Shown: in pieces, positions 1-9,420 of the stretch
How the letters are laid out: each line of letters starts with the position of its first letter
Position numbering within the stretch: position 1 is the first letter of the stretch
Assembly: GCA_002709305.1 (NCBI GenBank)
Contig: PAQM01000015.1
Span: forward strand, 1-64,000
Source of the DNA: Crocinitomicaceae bacterium
Lineage (GTDB): Bacteria > Bacteroidota > Bacteroidia > Flavobacteriales_D > Crocinitomicaceae
Length of the DNA stretch: 64,000 nt
Direction: 5' to 3'
Made by a program: the position numbers and the translations under genes
The notes under the pieces: generated by a model
Told to the model about the DNA's origin: nothing
The model's database searches: none
The model's input: the letters and a program-made list of their open reading frames with translations, nothing else

Positions 1-331
1 ATGGAGGTATTTGTCCAGAGATAATAACACGCACATGGACTATTACAGATAATTGTGGGAATAACTCAACAGTATCTCAGACAATAACAGTAATAGACAC
101 ACAAGCACCAGTTTTTGATCCTGTTCCATTCGATACTACTGTAGAATGTATAGGTGATGTACCTATAGCTGGTAATTTAGGTTATACGGATAATTGTGAT
201 GGTTTAGGTTCGGTTTTAGGAACAGATGTATCTGATGGAGGTAGTTGTCCAGAGATAATAACACGCACATGGACTATTACAGATAATTGTGGGAATAATT
301 CAACAGTATCTCAGACAATAACAGTAATAGA
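1..331 (+). repeat. Near-identical 97-bp direct repeat, 234-bp spacing
   Basis: Bases 1-97 recur at 235-331 with only two differences (positions 10 and 64 of the copy). The spacing of 234 bases equals 78 codons, one HYR-like repeat, so the reading frame is kept. Similarity falls sharply after base 97 of each copy. The first copy is cut by the window edge, so the array probably continues upstream. Such identity inside a gene points to recent duplication or gene conversion. Confidence 0.9.
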
Positions 332-1586
332 TATAACTCCTCCAACAGCATCAAACCCACCAAATGTTTCTGTTCCAGGTTTAATAGATGTTCCACCTGT
401 AGATATATTAGTAGTTAATGATGAGATAGATAATTGTACTATTAATCCAATTGTTACATGGGTTAGTGATGTTTCAGATGGTAATGTTTGTAATGGTGAA
501 ATAATAACAAGAACTTATAGTATTGTAGATGATTGTGGAAATGAAAGTTTAGTAACTCAAGAAATAACAATATTAGCGGTATATCCGCCAATAGATGCTG
601 GATTAGATCAATTAGTGTGTGAGGGTGATACAACTGTGATTACAGCTATTAATCCAATGGGTGTTCCTATTGTATGGGATAATGGGCTAGTGGATGGTGC
701 AGATTTTATTCCGGTTGCTAATACAACTTATATTGTTACAGCTGATAACAATGGATGTATAACTACTGATACTATGTCTATTGTAATTGAAGAACTCCCT
801 TTAGTAAGTTTTAGTGCTGATGAATTATCTGGTTGTGCTCCATTGAATGTTACTTTTACCAATAATACTGTTGCTTCAAGTAATTTAGTTAATTGTATAT
901 GGAATATAGAAGGAGCAAGTCCTATTTCAGGATGTATTAATGTCAATTATTTATTTAATCTTTCAGGAACATATGATGTTTCTTTAATTACTACAACTGA
1001 GAATGGTTGTACCAATTCAGTAACATACTCTGATTATATTTTTGTAGAAGAAGTACCTTCGGCTTCATTTATCCCATCGACCACATCCATTTCTAGCTTT
1101 TCTCCAGAAATTAATTTCCAAAATACTTCTCTTGGAGCAGTTAGTTATGATTGGTCTTTTGGTGATGGAGCAAATTCTTCTGAATTTAGTCCATCACACA
1201 TTTATCCAGAGGTAGAATCGAATTATACTGTGCAGTTGATTGCTAGTTCACTGCTTGGATGTGTTGATACAGCATATGTTGATATTACTATTGAAGAGCC
1301 ATTAATATATTATGTTCCTAATACATTTACCCCTGATGGGGATCAATATAATCAGACATTTAAACCAATTTTCACTTCAGGTTATGATCCTTATAATTTT
1401 ACTATATTGATATTTAATAGATGGGGAGAAGTAATATGGGAGTCTCATGATGATAAGATTGGTTGGGATGGTACATATGGAGGTCAAGTTATGGCTGATG
1501 GTGTATATAGTTGGAAAATAACATATCAATTGTCTGCAGATGATGAACCCAGAGTTATTTCAGGTCTAGTTAATTTATTAAGATAA
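1..1586 (+). CDS. T9SS type-B sorted repeat adhesin, 3' part
   Basis: The reading frame (codons starting at base 3) is open from the window edge to the TAA at 1584-1586, so the true start lies upstream; the Met at 615 is internal. The visible 527 residues begin with at least two HYR-like beta-sandwich repeats of about 78 residues (motif TWTITDNCGN), then a Cys-containing spacer, two PKD-like domains (motif WSFGDG), and a final domain of about 90 residues with NTFTPDGD, NRWGEVIWES and GWDGTY. That last domain is the gliding-motility-associated / T9SS type-B sorting domain, which directs export across the outer membrane and surface attachment. Inference: a large cell-surface adhesin or matrix protein. 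The C-terminal 260 or so residues are related to those of the gene at 2076-5402. No catalytic motif is visible. Confidence 0.85.
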   Translation, partial: GGICPEIITRTWTITDNCGNNSTVSQTITVIDTQAPVFDPVPFDTTVECIGDVPIAGNLGYTDNCDGLGSVLGTDVSDGGSCPEIITRTWTITDNCGNNSTVSQTITVIDITPPTASNPPNVSVPGLIDVPPVDILVVNDEIDNCTINPIVTWVSDVSDGNVCNGEIITRTYSIVDDCGNESLVTQEITILAVYPPIDAGLDQLVCEGDTTVITAINPMGVPIVWDNGLVDGADFIPVANTTYIVTADNNGCITTDTMSIVIEELPLVSFSADELSGCAPLNVTFTNNTVASSNLVNCIWNIEGASPISGCINVNYLFNLSGTYDVSLITTTENGCTNSVTYSDYIFVEEVPSASFIPSTTSISSFSPEINFQNTSLGAVSYDWSFGDGANSSEFSPSHIYPEVESNYTVQLIASSLLGCVDTAYVDITIEEPLIYYVPNTFTPDGDQYNQTFKPIFTSGYDPYNFTILIFNRWGEVIWESHDDKIGWDGTYGGQVMADGVYSWKITYQLSADDEPRVISGLVNLLR

Positions 1587-1620
1587 ATAGAGTATATTAG
1601 TTATTATTCAAAACAAAAAA

Positions 1621-2079
1621 ATGAATAGAGTAGTATTTTCTTTAATATTAGTATTTTTTTTATCAAGTTTTTGTTTTTCTTCTTCATTAGATATAGATCC
1701 TGTATCAAATTGGACTGAATATAAAACGATAGAAGGTGTTAAAATAGAATATATTTTCAAGGAGTGTAATTCAGAATTAGTTTATAATCAAACTCTTGTT
1801 CTATTTCGTTTTACTAATACAACAGACAAATCCTTAAATGTAAATTGGAAATTAAAGATTTATAGAGATGGTACTTGTTATAATTGTAATACATTATATC
1901 GACAGGAGTCACTAAAAGAATTACATCTTAATGCAGGAGAAGTTTTTGTAGGAGATTGTTCTTCAAAGATTGATAAGAGAGGTTATATTTTTTCACATTT
2001 TAATGTCAAATCACCAGGGATGTCAGATTCAATTTTAACAGACTTTGAATTTTTGGAATTCAATGTTATTAATTTATGA
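1621..2079 (+). CDS. Small exported protein, coupled to adhesin gene
   Basis: A 152-residue protein with a clear signal peptide (hydrophobic to about residue 20, then SSSLDID). The mature part is rich in beta-strand-type sequence and has five Cys, including CYNC near residue 90, suggesting a disulphide-bonded extracytoplasmic beta-sandwich; no family is recognised. It has no T9SS tail, so it probably stays in the periplasm or at the outer membrane. Its TGA stop overlaps the ATG of the next gene (ATGA at 2076-2079), a sign of translational coupling to the 1108-residue adhesin. Inference: an accessory factor for that adhesin. The gene starts 34 bases after the upstream adhesin gene and is probably in the same transcript. 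Confidence 0.75.
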   Translation: MNRVVFSLILVFFLSSFCFSSSLDIDPVSNWTEYKTIEGVKIEYIFKECNSELVYNQTLVLFRFTNTTDKSLNVNWKLKIYRDGTCYNCNTLYRQESLKELHLNAGEVFVGDCSSKIDKRGYIFSHFNVKSPGMSDSILTDFEFLEFNVINL

Positions 2080-5000
2080 TGAAAAGTATAATAAACATAT
2101 TCACTATAATAATTTTAGCATTTTCTACTTGTGTTTACTCTCAATGTAACGTTAGTATTTCTCCAAATCCAATTACAATAAATTGTGGTTCATTTGTTGA
2201 ATTAACTGCAATTGGTATGGCAGGATCACCAGTATTATCTACAAGTTTTGATAGTGGTTCAATTGGTGCTGGATGGGCCTCTTCTAGCACAGTATTGTAT
2301 ACAAATCCATGTGGCCCAACTTTAGATGGAACACCTAGTGCTTGGTTTGGTGATGTACCTTTCCCAAGAACTCTAACAACTAATGGTTTTGATGTCAGTT
2401 GTGGAGGTCAAGTTTGTTTTGATTTTGATTATGGAGATGATAATCCTTGTGGTGGTTGCGATGATTGTGATGATCCCGATTTAATTGATGAAGGAGTTTA
2501 TTTTCAATATTCTATTGATGGTGGTGCATCATGGGTTGATATATTTTATTTTCAACCAACAAATAATAGTACTGGTCCTTATTATAATTGGGCTAATTAT
2601 TGTTATTCTATTCCAGCAGCAGCATGGACTACTAATACAATGTTTCAATGGACTCAACCTAATGCAACAAATACTGAATTTGATCATTGGGGACTTGATA
2701 ATGTTGAAATCATTCCAAACGATTGTGGTTATTACTATGATTGGCATAATGTTTCAGGAACAAACAATCCAAATTCACAGTTGGTATCTCCTTTAACAGA
2801 TACATATTATACAGTTACTTATACTGATGGAATCCATTCATGTATAGATAGTGTAGAAGTTATTGTTCAAGAATTACAGATTGATGCTATAACTAGTATG
2901 AATAATATTAATTGTAATGATTGTGCAAATTTAGATGTGGTTTTGGTTAATAATAATGCAGGTTCAATAATTGATGATTTTGATCCAGATTTAGATATGA
3001 CAATGTGGGATATAATTGAATCAGGTACTGTTGGAGGTGGTTGTGGAAGTGTGTCTGGAAACGCATTGTATTTTGATGGTACTGGTGCAGAACGCCATGC
3101 AACTACAGCTGCAGTAAATACTACAAATTGTGGAGTGATGAGCTTTTCTTTATTTATGGGTAATTCAAGTACTTTTGCACCTTGTGGAAATTCAGGTATA
3201 GGTGAAGATATTGTATTTGAATATTCTACAGATGGGGGATTAACTTATACAGTAATATCAACTTATTTACAGTCCTTATGGGATGCTAATAATAATTGGC
3301 AGACAATGGCGGTTTTTCTTCCTCCTCCTGCTCAAACGCTTAGTACAAAGTTTAGATGGAGACAAACCTCCTTTACATCCTGTGTAGGTTGTGATAATTG
3401 GAGCCTTGATAATGTTTCTTTTATATGCGCTCCTCCTCCATATGATTATTCATGGACACCTTCATATGGTCTATCAGATACTTTAATTCAAAACCCTGTT
3501 GCATGTCCTTTTGTTACTACAAATTATATAGCTTCAATTGTTGATCCTGCTTCTGGTTGTTCGGCAACGGATAGTGTATTAATTGATGTATCTTGCGATT
3601 GTACATTTACTAATTTAACAGCTAATTTAAGTGATTGTGAAAATGGAAATTCTTATAGTATTTCAGGTGATATTTCTTATATCGAAAATCCAGTAACTGG
3701 AACATTAATTATTGAAGCTACGAATTCTTCAGGTACATATTCTCAAACATTAAATCCTCCTTTTGTAGATGATAATTTATATAACTACACTATCTCAGGT
3801 ATTGTATCTGATGGTTCACCCGTAGTTATTACAGCATATTTTTCAGATGAGATTACTTGTTCAATAAATACTAATGATGTATCTCCAGTTTTACCTGAGG
3901 TTATATCAATTTCAGGAGGTGGTATATATTGTCTTGGAGACTCTATTAACGATATTATGGTTCAAGTTAATGGAAATGGACCATTTACCATTGATTATAC
4001 TTTAGATGGTATTCCTCAATCTTATACAGATAATGATACTTTATTGAATTTAGGATCAATACCAGGAGTTTATAATATTACAAGTATAGCTGACTCAGGA
4101 TGTGTTAATATTGCTTTTGGGGTTGACAGTATTATTACTCAGACACTGCCAACAGTTTCAAATGTTTATGGTGGAGATTCTTATTGTATAGGTGATAGTA
4201 TCAATGATATTTTTGCAGATGTTACAGGAACTGGGCCATGGAATTTAGATTATACGGTAGATGGAGTTCTTTATTCAATTTCTTCTTCTTCATCAACTAT
4301 AAGTCTAGGTAATATAGAGGGGCAATATATAATGTCTTCAATTACTGATCAAGCTTGTTCTAATGTTTCTGTTGGTTCAAGTTCAATTATTATTAATCCT
4401 TTACCTATTGTTGACGCTGGAGTTGACTACACTATATGTATTGGAGATTCAACTGCGTTAAATGCTTCAGGTGCTCAGAATTATGTTTGGAATCATGGTA
4501 TAATTGATGATATATTATTTGCGCCATTAGCTACTGAAACTTATACTGTTACAGGTACTGATGATAATGGCTGTGTTGATACTTCAGAAGTTACTATTTA
4601 TGTTGAGCCGTTGCCGGACCCATCTTTTGTTGCGGATTATCTTCAAGGTTGTGTACCTTCAGAAGTTATGTTTACAAACACTACTTCAGGCATTCTACAA
4701 GATTGTATATGGAATTTTGGTGAAGGTGCCATAGTTGGTTCATGTGATTCGATCAACTATGTTTTTCACAGTAGTGGTTTACATGATATTACATTAACAA
4801 CCTCTTCAGTTAATGGTTGTACTAATTCTGTCACATATGATGATTATATTTATATAGAAAATAATCCTGTTGCTTCTTTCACTGCTTCATCATATAGTTT
4901 ATTAAGTCTAAACACAGAGGTTGAGTTTACTAATTCTTCTCTTGGAGCGGATAATTATCTTTGGGATTTTGGCGATAATACAGATAATATTTCTGATATT

Positions 5001-5402
5001 AATCCTATTCATACTTTTCCAAATAATGAAAGTGAATCTTTTTTAGTCACCCTTTATGCATATTCTCCAATAGGTTGTGTAGATTCGGTTTCTCAAGTTA
5101 TATCAATTATTCAGGAAATTATTTTTTATATTCCAAATACATTTACACCTAATGGTGATGAGTTTAATCAAGCATTCAAACCAATTTTTACTGCTGGGAT
5201 TGATGCTTCAGATTTTGAATTATATATAAGAAATCGTTGGGGTCAGACCATATTTGAATCTCGAAATATTAATGTAGGTTGGGATGGTACATATAACGGA
5301 AAAATAGTTCAACCAGGCACATATATATGGCATCTTAAATTTAAAGATCGATTGAATGGAGCTAGGTACAATCATTCGGGGCATCTTAATTTAATAAGAT
5401 AA
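2076..5402 (+). CDS. T9SS type-B surface protein with reelin-like repeats
   Basis: An 1108-residue secreted protein. The signal peptide ends near CVYSQ (residue 23; ATG at 2076 and 2079 are both usable starts). Two reelin-subrepeat-like jelly-roll domains lie at about 57-215 and 300-455; the second shows GGGCGSVSGNALYF, then EYSTDGG, then DNWSLDN, spaced as in reelin repeats. Next come two tandem repeats of about 87 residues sharing YC(L/I)GDSIND, an Ig-like segment, two PKD-like domains (WDFGDN), and a type-B T9SS sorting domain at about 1016-1108 (NTFTPNGDEFNQ, NRWGQTIFES, GWDGTYNG). It is a probable surface adhesin or matrix protein; no enzyme motif is visible. Coupled to the small exported protein before it. 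The C-terminal 260 residues are paralogous to the preceding adhesin. Confidence 0.88.
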   Translation: MMKSIINIFTIIILAFSTCVYSQCNVSISPNPITINCGSFVELTAIGMAGSPVLSTSFDSGSIGAGWASSSTVLYTNPCGPTLDGTPSAWFGDVPFPRTLTTNGFDVSCGGQVCFDFDYGDDNPCGGCDDCDDPDLIDEGVYFQYSIDGGASWVDIFYFQPTNNSTGPYYNWANYCYSIPAAAWTTNTMFQWTQPNATNTEFDHWGLDNVEIIPNDCGYYYDWHNVSGTNNPNSQLVSPLTDTYYTVTYTDGIHSCIDSVEVIVQELQIDAITSMNNINCNDCANLDVVLVNNNAGSIIDDFDPDLDMTMWDIIESGTVGGGCGSVSGNALYFDGTGAERHATTAAVNTTNCGVMSFSLFMGNSSTFAPCGNSGIGEDIVFEYSTDGGLTYTVISTYLQSLWDANNNWQTMAVFLPPPAQTLSTKFRWRQTSFTSCVGCDNWSLDNVSFICAPPPYDYSWTPSYGLSDTLIQNPVACPFVTTNYIASIVDPASGCSATDSVLIDVSCDCTFTNLTANLSDCENGNSYSISGDISYIENPVTGTLIIEATNSSGTYSQTLNPPFVDDNLYNYTISGIVSDGSPVVITAYFSDEITCSINTNDVSPVLPEVISISGGGIYCLGDSINDIMVQVNGNGPFTIDYTLDGIPQSYTDNDTLLNLGSIPGVYNITSIADSGCVNIAFGVDSIITQTLPTVSNVYGGDSYCIGDSINDIFADVTGTGPWNLDYTVDGVLYSISSSSSTISLGNIEGQYIMSSITDQACSNVSVGSSSIIINPLPIVDAGVDYTICIGDSTALNASGAQNYVWNHGIIDDILFAPLATETYTVTGTDDNGCVDTSEVTIYVEPLPDPSFVADYLQGCVPSEVMFTNTTSGILQDCIWNFGEGAIVGSCDSINYVFHSSGLHDITLTTSSVNGCTNSVTYDDYIYIENNPVASFTASSYSLLSLNTEVEFTNSSLGADNYLWDFGDNTDNISDINPIHTFPNNESESFLVTLYAYSPIGCVDSVSQVISIIQEIIFYIPNTFTPNGDEFNQAFKPIFTAGIDASDFELYIRNRWGQTIFESRNINVGWDGTYNGKIVQPGTYIWHLKFKDRLNGARYNHSGHLNLIR

Positions 5403-5749
5403 ATAGCGTAATAGATTTTAAAAAATTTTATATAATTCAACTAAAAAATATATGAATAGGTTATTCAAAAGTTGAAGGATTTAGACTACATCCAATAATT
5501 TTTTCATAATTTCTATAATCTCCAATCCATACTTGACTAAAACTAATCAAAGGAAAAAACAGTAATAGTATTAATAGAATCTTCATTCTACAATAATAAT
5601 GAAATTTATATATAACATAATAGAAAAAAGTAAGGTACATAAATATAAAATCAGGGTATAATAATCTGTGAATAATAAAAATTAAAACTATAAGCAACCA
5701 TTTTTATTTTTTGTAGTATTATTAGTGTAATTTAATTAAGTTTTCAATT
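5403..5749. other. 347-base gap between adhesin genes
   Basis: This very AT-rich gap separates two rightward adhesin genes. It holds one small leftward ORF with a signal peptide (5461-5586). I see no convincing terminator hairpin, RNA gene or repeat, and no full promoter match in front of the gene at 5750. Confidence 0.6.
5461..5586 (-). CDS. Tiny ORF with signal peptide, possible remnant
   Basis: A 41-codon ORF whose product begins MKILLILLLFFPLISFSQ, a typical Bacteroidota signal peptide ending in SFSQ, followed by 23 residues. The frame stays open upstream to 5697, but that extension has no signal-like start and is low-complexity. It is either a very small secreted peptide or the 5' remnant of a lost exported-protein gene on the opposite strand to its neighbours. 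A hydrophobic leader can arise by chance in AT-rich DNA, so confidence is low. Confidence 0.35.
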   Translation of the reverse strand: MKILLILLLFFPLISFSQVWIGDYRNYEKIIGCSLNPSTFE

Positions 5750-8700
5750 ATGAGATTTTTTTCACTAGCATTTTTTTTAGCTTCTTTTTTATTATTTCCT
5801 ATTACCTTGTTTTCTCAATTTGCGATTGATTTTACATCACTTAATAATAATGCAACTTTCAATACCTGTAATGGATTTATAATAGATTCGGGAGGGCAAG
5901 GTGGAACAGGTTATAGTAATAATGAGAATATTACAATAACTATTTGTCCTGATACCCCTGGAGATATTATTTCTATAGTATTTAATTTATTTAGTTTAGA
6001 TCCAACAAATACTGGTACTCAAAATAATCCAAATGTTGATTATATGGCTGTATTTGACGGTAATTCAGTAGCCGCAAATACATTAGGTACATATACAACT
6101 AATCAATTACAAGGAGTTGTCATTCAGGCTACAGCATTAAATCCTACAGGTTGCATTACTCTTCAATTTTATTCAAATGGTGTTGGTACAGGTATGTTTA
6201 CAGCAAGTGCTACTTGTCAAACACCTTGTAATAATCCTCAAGCTGGAGGAATTATTGTTGGTGGTATTACACCCGATAGTATACGTGTTTGTTTAAATCA
6301 AAATATAGATTTTCAGGATCAAGGTTCTTTTGCTCAACCAGGATTTAATTTAGTAGATTATAACTGGGATTTTATGGATGGTACAACAGCTAATGGTCAA
6401 AATGTAACACACTCATATTCGATACCGGGAGAATATAAAGTACAATTATTTGTAACTGACGATAATGGTTGTAGTAATCCGAATCTAATAGATTTGACAG
6501 TATTAGTTGAAACTTTACCTGATTTTTCGACCTTTCCTGGTGATACAACAATCTGTCTTGGAGAATCCTATTCTGTTTCTGCTGACCCAGATTCATATGA
6601 GGTTGAATGGACAGGATTCGTAGGTAGTTTAACTATAGATGATGGATGTTTACCCGATACGCTTTTAGGTGTTTCTCAAGATATTCAACTTATGCAAACT
6701 GGATTTTATTCCGGAACTACTATTGCTAATGTTAATGATATTCAAGATATATGTCTTGAATTAGAGCATTCATATATGGGAGATTTAGTTATTATGATTG
6801 AATGTCCAAATGGTCAAAATGCAATTCTTCATCAACAAGGAGGTGGTGGAACTCAAATAGGTATACCGGTTCAAGCTGACAATGTTGATTGTAGTGACCC
6901 TTCAACAATGGGTGTCCCATTTACATACTGTTTTGCACCAGGAGCCACAGAAACATGGGTTGAATGGGTTGCAAATAATCCTTTTACAAATACTATTCCA
7001 GGGGGTACCTACGAATCAATAGATCCATTATCTAATTTAGTAGGTTGTCCAACGAATGGTATATGGACTTTGACAGTGATTGATAATTGGGCGTTAGATG
7101 ATGGTACATTATTTAGTTTTGGTTTAAATTTGGATCCTTCATATTATCCATCGGTTACTAATTTTACTCCAGATATTGGCGCTGGTTTAGATTCTTCGTA
7201 TTGGTTTAATCCTATTTTCCAAACTTCTTTATCTGCTGATGGTAATGATTTAGTTGTTTTACCAGACACATCAGGCTCTTTCACATATCAATATTTTGTG
7301 CATAATGATTTTGGATGTACTCATGACACAAGTTTTGTGTTAACTGTAAATGAAAACCCTGTTCCTTTTGCGGGAAATGATACGACAATTTGTGGTGGTT
7401 CAGCAATACAGCTGGATGGTCAGGTTGTTGGAGCAGTATCGGATTGTAATTATATATTAAATCTAGATGATACCTTTGGTGATGGGTGGAATGGTAATAC
7501 AATTACTATAACAATAAATGGGGTTGCGACAGATTATACAATAGCGACAGGACTCTCTAATAGTATTAATCTTACAGTTCCAGTTGGAGCGACAGTATTT
7601 TATACATTTAATGCTATTGGTTCCTTTGTAAATGAATGCTCATTTCAAGTTCTTGATGATAATGGAAATATTATTGTAAGCGAAGGACCAGGTTTAGCAG
7701 GAAGTATTAGTGGAAATTGGCTATCAAATTGTTCTCCTGATTTAGTTTATGAATGGGCTCCAACTAATGTATTTAATGATCCTTCAATACTAGACCCAAT
7801 TGCTAATATCAATTCTCAAGATACATTAACCCTTACAATTTATCCTCAAGGACATCCATTATGTACAAATTCTGATGATATAATAATTTATACCTCGGAT
7901 GTTCCAAATCCAGGAATAGATTCAACTATTCAAGTTTGTGCTAGTGGACTTCCTGTAGATTTATTTCAATTTTTAGGGCCTAATGCTTCTAGTAATGGTT
8001 CTTGGACAAATCCTTTAGGTGTTTCTTTAATAATGCCTTATGATCCTCAGACAATGCCTTTTGGTGATTATATATACGAAGTAGATAGTAATGGTTGTGT
8101 TGATCAAGCAATAATAACAGTTACAGAGTTAACTACCATGATTACTGACACCTTAATTAATCAAGTAAGCTGTTATGGATATAATGATGGATCATTTACT
8201 ATTATAGGTAATAATATTGATAGTTATTCTATTAATGGAGGTACAACAATTTTTTCTGCTAATACATTTACTGTTGATGGATTAACAGCAGGTGTATACA
8301 ATGTAATTGTATATTCTACTCAGGGATGTAGTGATAATATAGAGATTATAGTTACTGAACCTTCAGAATTAACGGCGACTTATATTCCAACTGCTGCTAG
8401 CTGTTATGGTGAGTGTGATGGTTCTGTTATAGTTATTCCTAGCGGAGGTACACCAGGATATTCGTATTCTTGGCTTGGTGGTGTTAATGGAGATCAGTTA
8501 GGAAATGGAATAATGCTCTGTGCAGGAGATTACATTATAAATGTTTTAGATTCTAATAATTGTTTGTTTGAATTAAATTATTCAATTACAGAACCTAATA
8601 ATGTTTTTCCTAGTATTATTGGAGATACATTAAGTGGTTGTTTACCTCATACAGTTAATTTTATTAATACTACACCTTCAACTAATATTTTATCAACTTC

Positions 8701-9406
8701 AGTTGATTTTGGAGATGGAGTGATTGAGGTTATAAATGGAAATGATGATTTTTCTCATACCTATCAATTTTCAGGTCTATATTCAGTAACAGTTACAATA
8801 TTAACTGATGACAGTTGTGAATATGTTATATCTTATAATGATTTAGTGCAAGTATATGATTATCCAACTGCTGATTTTATGATTAGCCCAAATAATGTCA
8901 TTTCATTTAACCCTGTTGTTTCTTTATTTGACCAAAGTTCTGTGGATGTAACTTCTTGGAATTGGGAGATTGATAGTGGAAATCCTAACTCTTCAGTTAA
9001 TGAGGATGTAAATAATGTTGTTTTTCCATTATTAGAGACTGCTGATTATCCTGTAACTTTAATTGTTTCTAATGCATATGGGTGTAATGATACAGTCACT
9101 AAATATGTTTCCGTTGTAGATGATGTTATTATTTATGCTCCTAATACCTTTACACCTGATAATGATGAGTATAATCAAGTGTGGAATATTCATATAATAG
9201 GAATTGATGTCTATCAATTTGATTTATATATATATAATCGTTGGGGAGAATTGATTTGGGAAAGTCATGATCCATCAATAGGATGGGATGGTACTTTTAA
9301 TGGTGGTATTGTTCAAGATGGAATGTATAATTGGGTGATTGATTGTAAAGATTTAGTTAACGATGAAAAATATAGATTTAATGGATATGTTACTATAATA
9401 AAGTAA
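5750..9406 (+). CDS. T9SS type-B surface protein with CUB, P-domain, SprB
   Basis: A 1218-residue secreted protein. Signal peptide 1-22 (LFSQ). A CUB-like domain spans about 38-157, a PKD domain about 170-255 (YNWDFMDG), and a proprotein-convertase P-like domain about 285-470 (LELEHSYMGDLVI, then GIWTLTVIDNWALDDGTL). Ig-like and Cys-containing segments follow, then two SprB-type repeats (SCYGYNDGSF and SCYGECDGSV), further PKD-like domains, and a type-B T9SS sorting domain (NTFTPDNDEYNQ, NRWGELIWES, GWDGTFNG). SprB repeats are named after the mobile gliding adhesin of Flavobacterium; here the gene is much shorter than sprB. P domains often accompany proteases, but no protease domain is present. 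Probably a surface adhesin. It is the third type-B protein in a row. Confidence 0.88.
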   Translation: MRFFSLAFFLASFLLFPITLFSQFAIDFTSLNNNATFNTCNGFIIDSGGQGGTGYSNNENITITICPDTPGDIISIVFNLFSLDPTNTGTQNNPNVDYMAVFDGNSVAANTLGTYTTNQLQGVVIQATALNPTGCITLQFYSNGVGTGMFTASATCQTPCNNPQAGGIIVGGITPDSIRVCLNQNIDFQDQGSFAQPGFNLVDYNWDFMDGTTANGQNVTHSYSIPGEYKVQLFVTDDNGCSNPNLIDLTVLVETLPDFSTFPGDTTICLGESYSVSADPDSYEVEWTGFVGSLTIDDGCLPDTLLGVSQDIQLMQTGFYSGTTIANVNDIQDICLELEHSYMGDLVIMIECPNGQNAILHQQGGGGTQIGIPVQADNVDCSDPSTMGVPFTYCFAPGATETWVEWVANNPFTNTIPGGTYESIDPLSNLVGCPTNGIWTLTVIDNWALDDGTLFSFGLNLDPSYYPSVTNFTPDIGAGLDSSYWFNPIFQTSLSADGNDLVVLPDTSGSFTYQYFVHNDFGCTHDTSFVLTVNENPVPFAGNDTTICGGSAIQLDGQVVGAVSDCNYILNLDDTFGDGWNGNTITITINGVATDYTIATGLSNSINLTVPVGATVFYTFNAIGSFVNECSFQVLDDNGNIIVSEGPGLAGSISGNWLSNCSPDLVYEWAPTNVFNDPSILDPIANINSQDTLTLTIYPQGHPLCTNSDDIIIYTSDVPNPGIDSTIQVCASGLPVDLFQFLGPNASSNGSWTNPLGVSLIMPYDPQTMPFGDYIYEVDSNGCVDQAIITVTELTTMITDTLINQVSCYGYNDGSFTIIGNNIDSYSINGGTTIFSANTFTVDGLTAGVYNVIVYSTQGCSDNIEIIVTEPSELTATYIPTAASCYGECDGSVIVIPSGGTPGYSYSWLGGVNGDQLGNGIMLCAGDYIINVLDSNNCLFELNYSITEPNNVFPSIIGDTLSGCLPHTVNFINTTPSTNILSTSVDFGDGVIEVINGNDDFSHTYQFSGLYSVTVTILTDDSCEYVISYNDLVQVYDYPTADFMISPNNVISFNPVVSLFDQSSVDVTSWNWEIDSGNPNSSVNEDVNNVVFPLLETADYPVTLIVSNAYGCNDTVTKYVSVVDDVIIYAPNTFTPDNDEYNQVWNIHIIGIDVYQFDLYIYNRWGELIWESHDPSIGWDGTFNGGIVQDGMYNWVIDCKDLVNDEKYRFNGYVTIIK

Positions 9407-9420
9407 TAAATTATCTTTCA

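Noticed and set aside
1-331. Direct repeats as a CRISPR or mobile-element end
   Set aside because: The repeat is in frame, has a 78-codon period and encodes a structural repeat of an adhesin.
2485-2796. 103-codon ORF inside the second adhesin gene
   Set aside because: It is an out-of-frame shadow of a long, well-supported coding frame with low-complexity Ile/Leu/Gln content.
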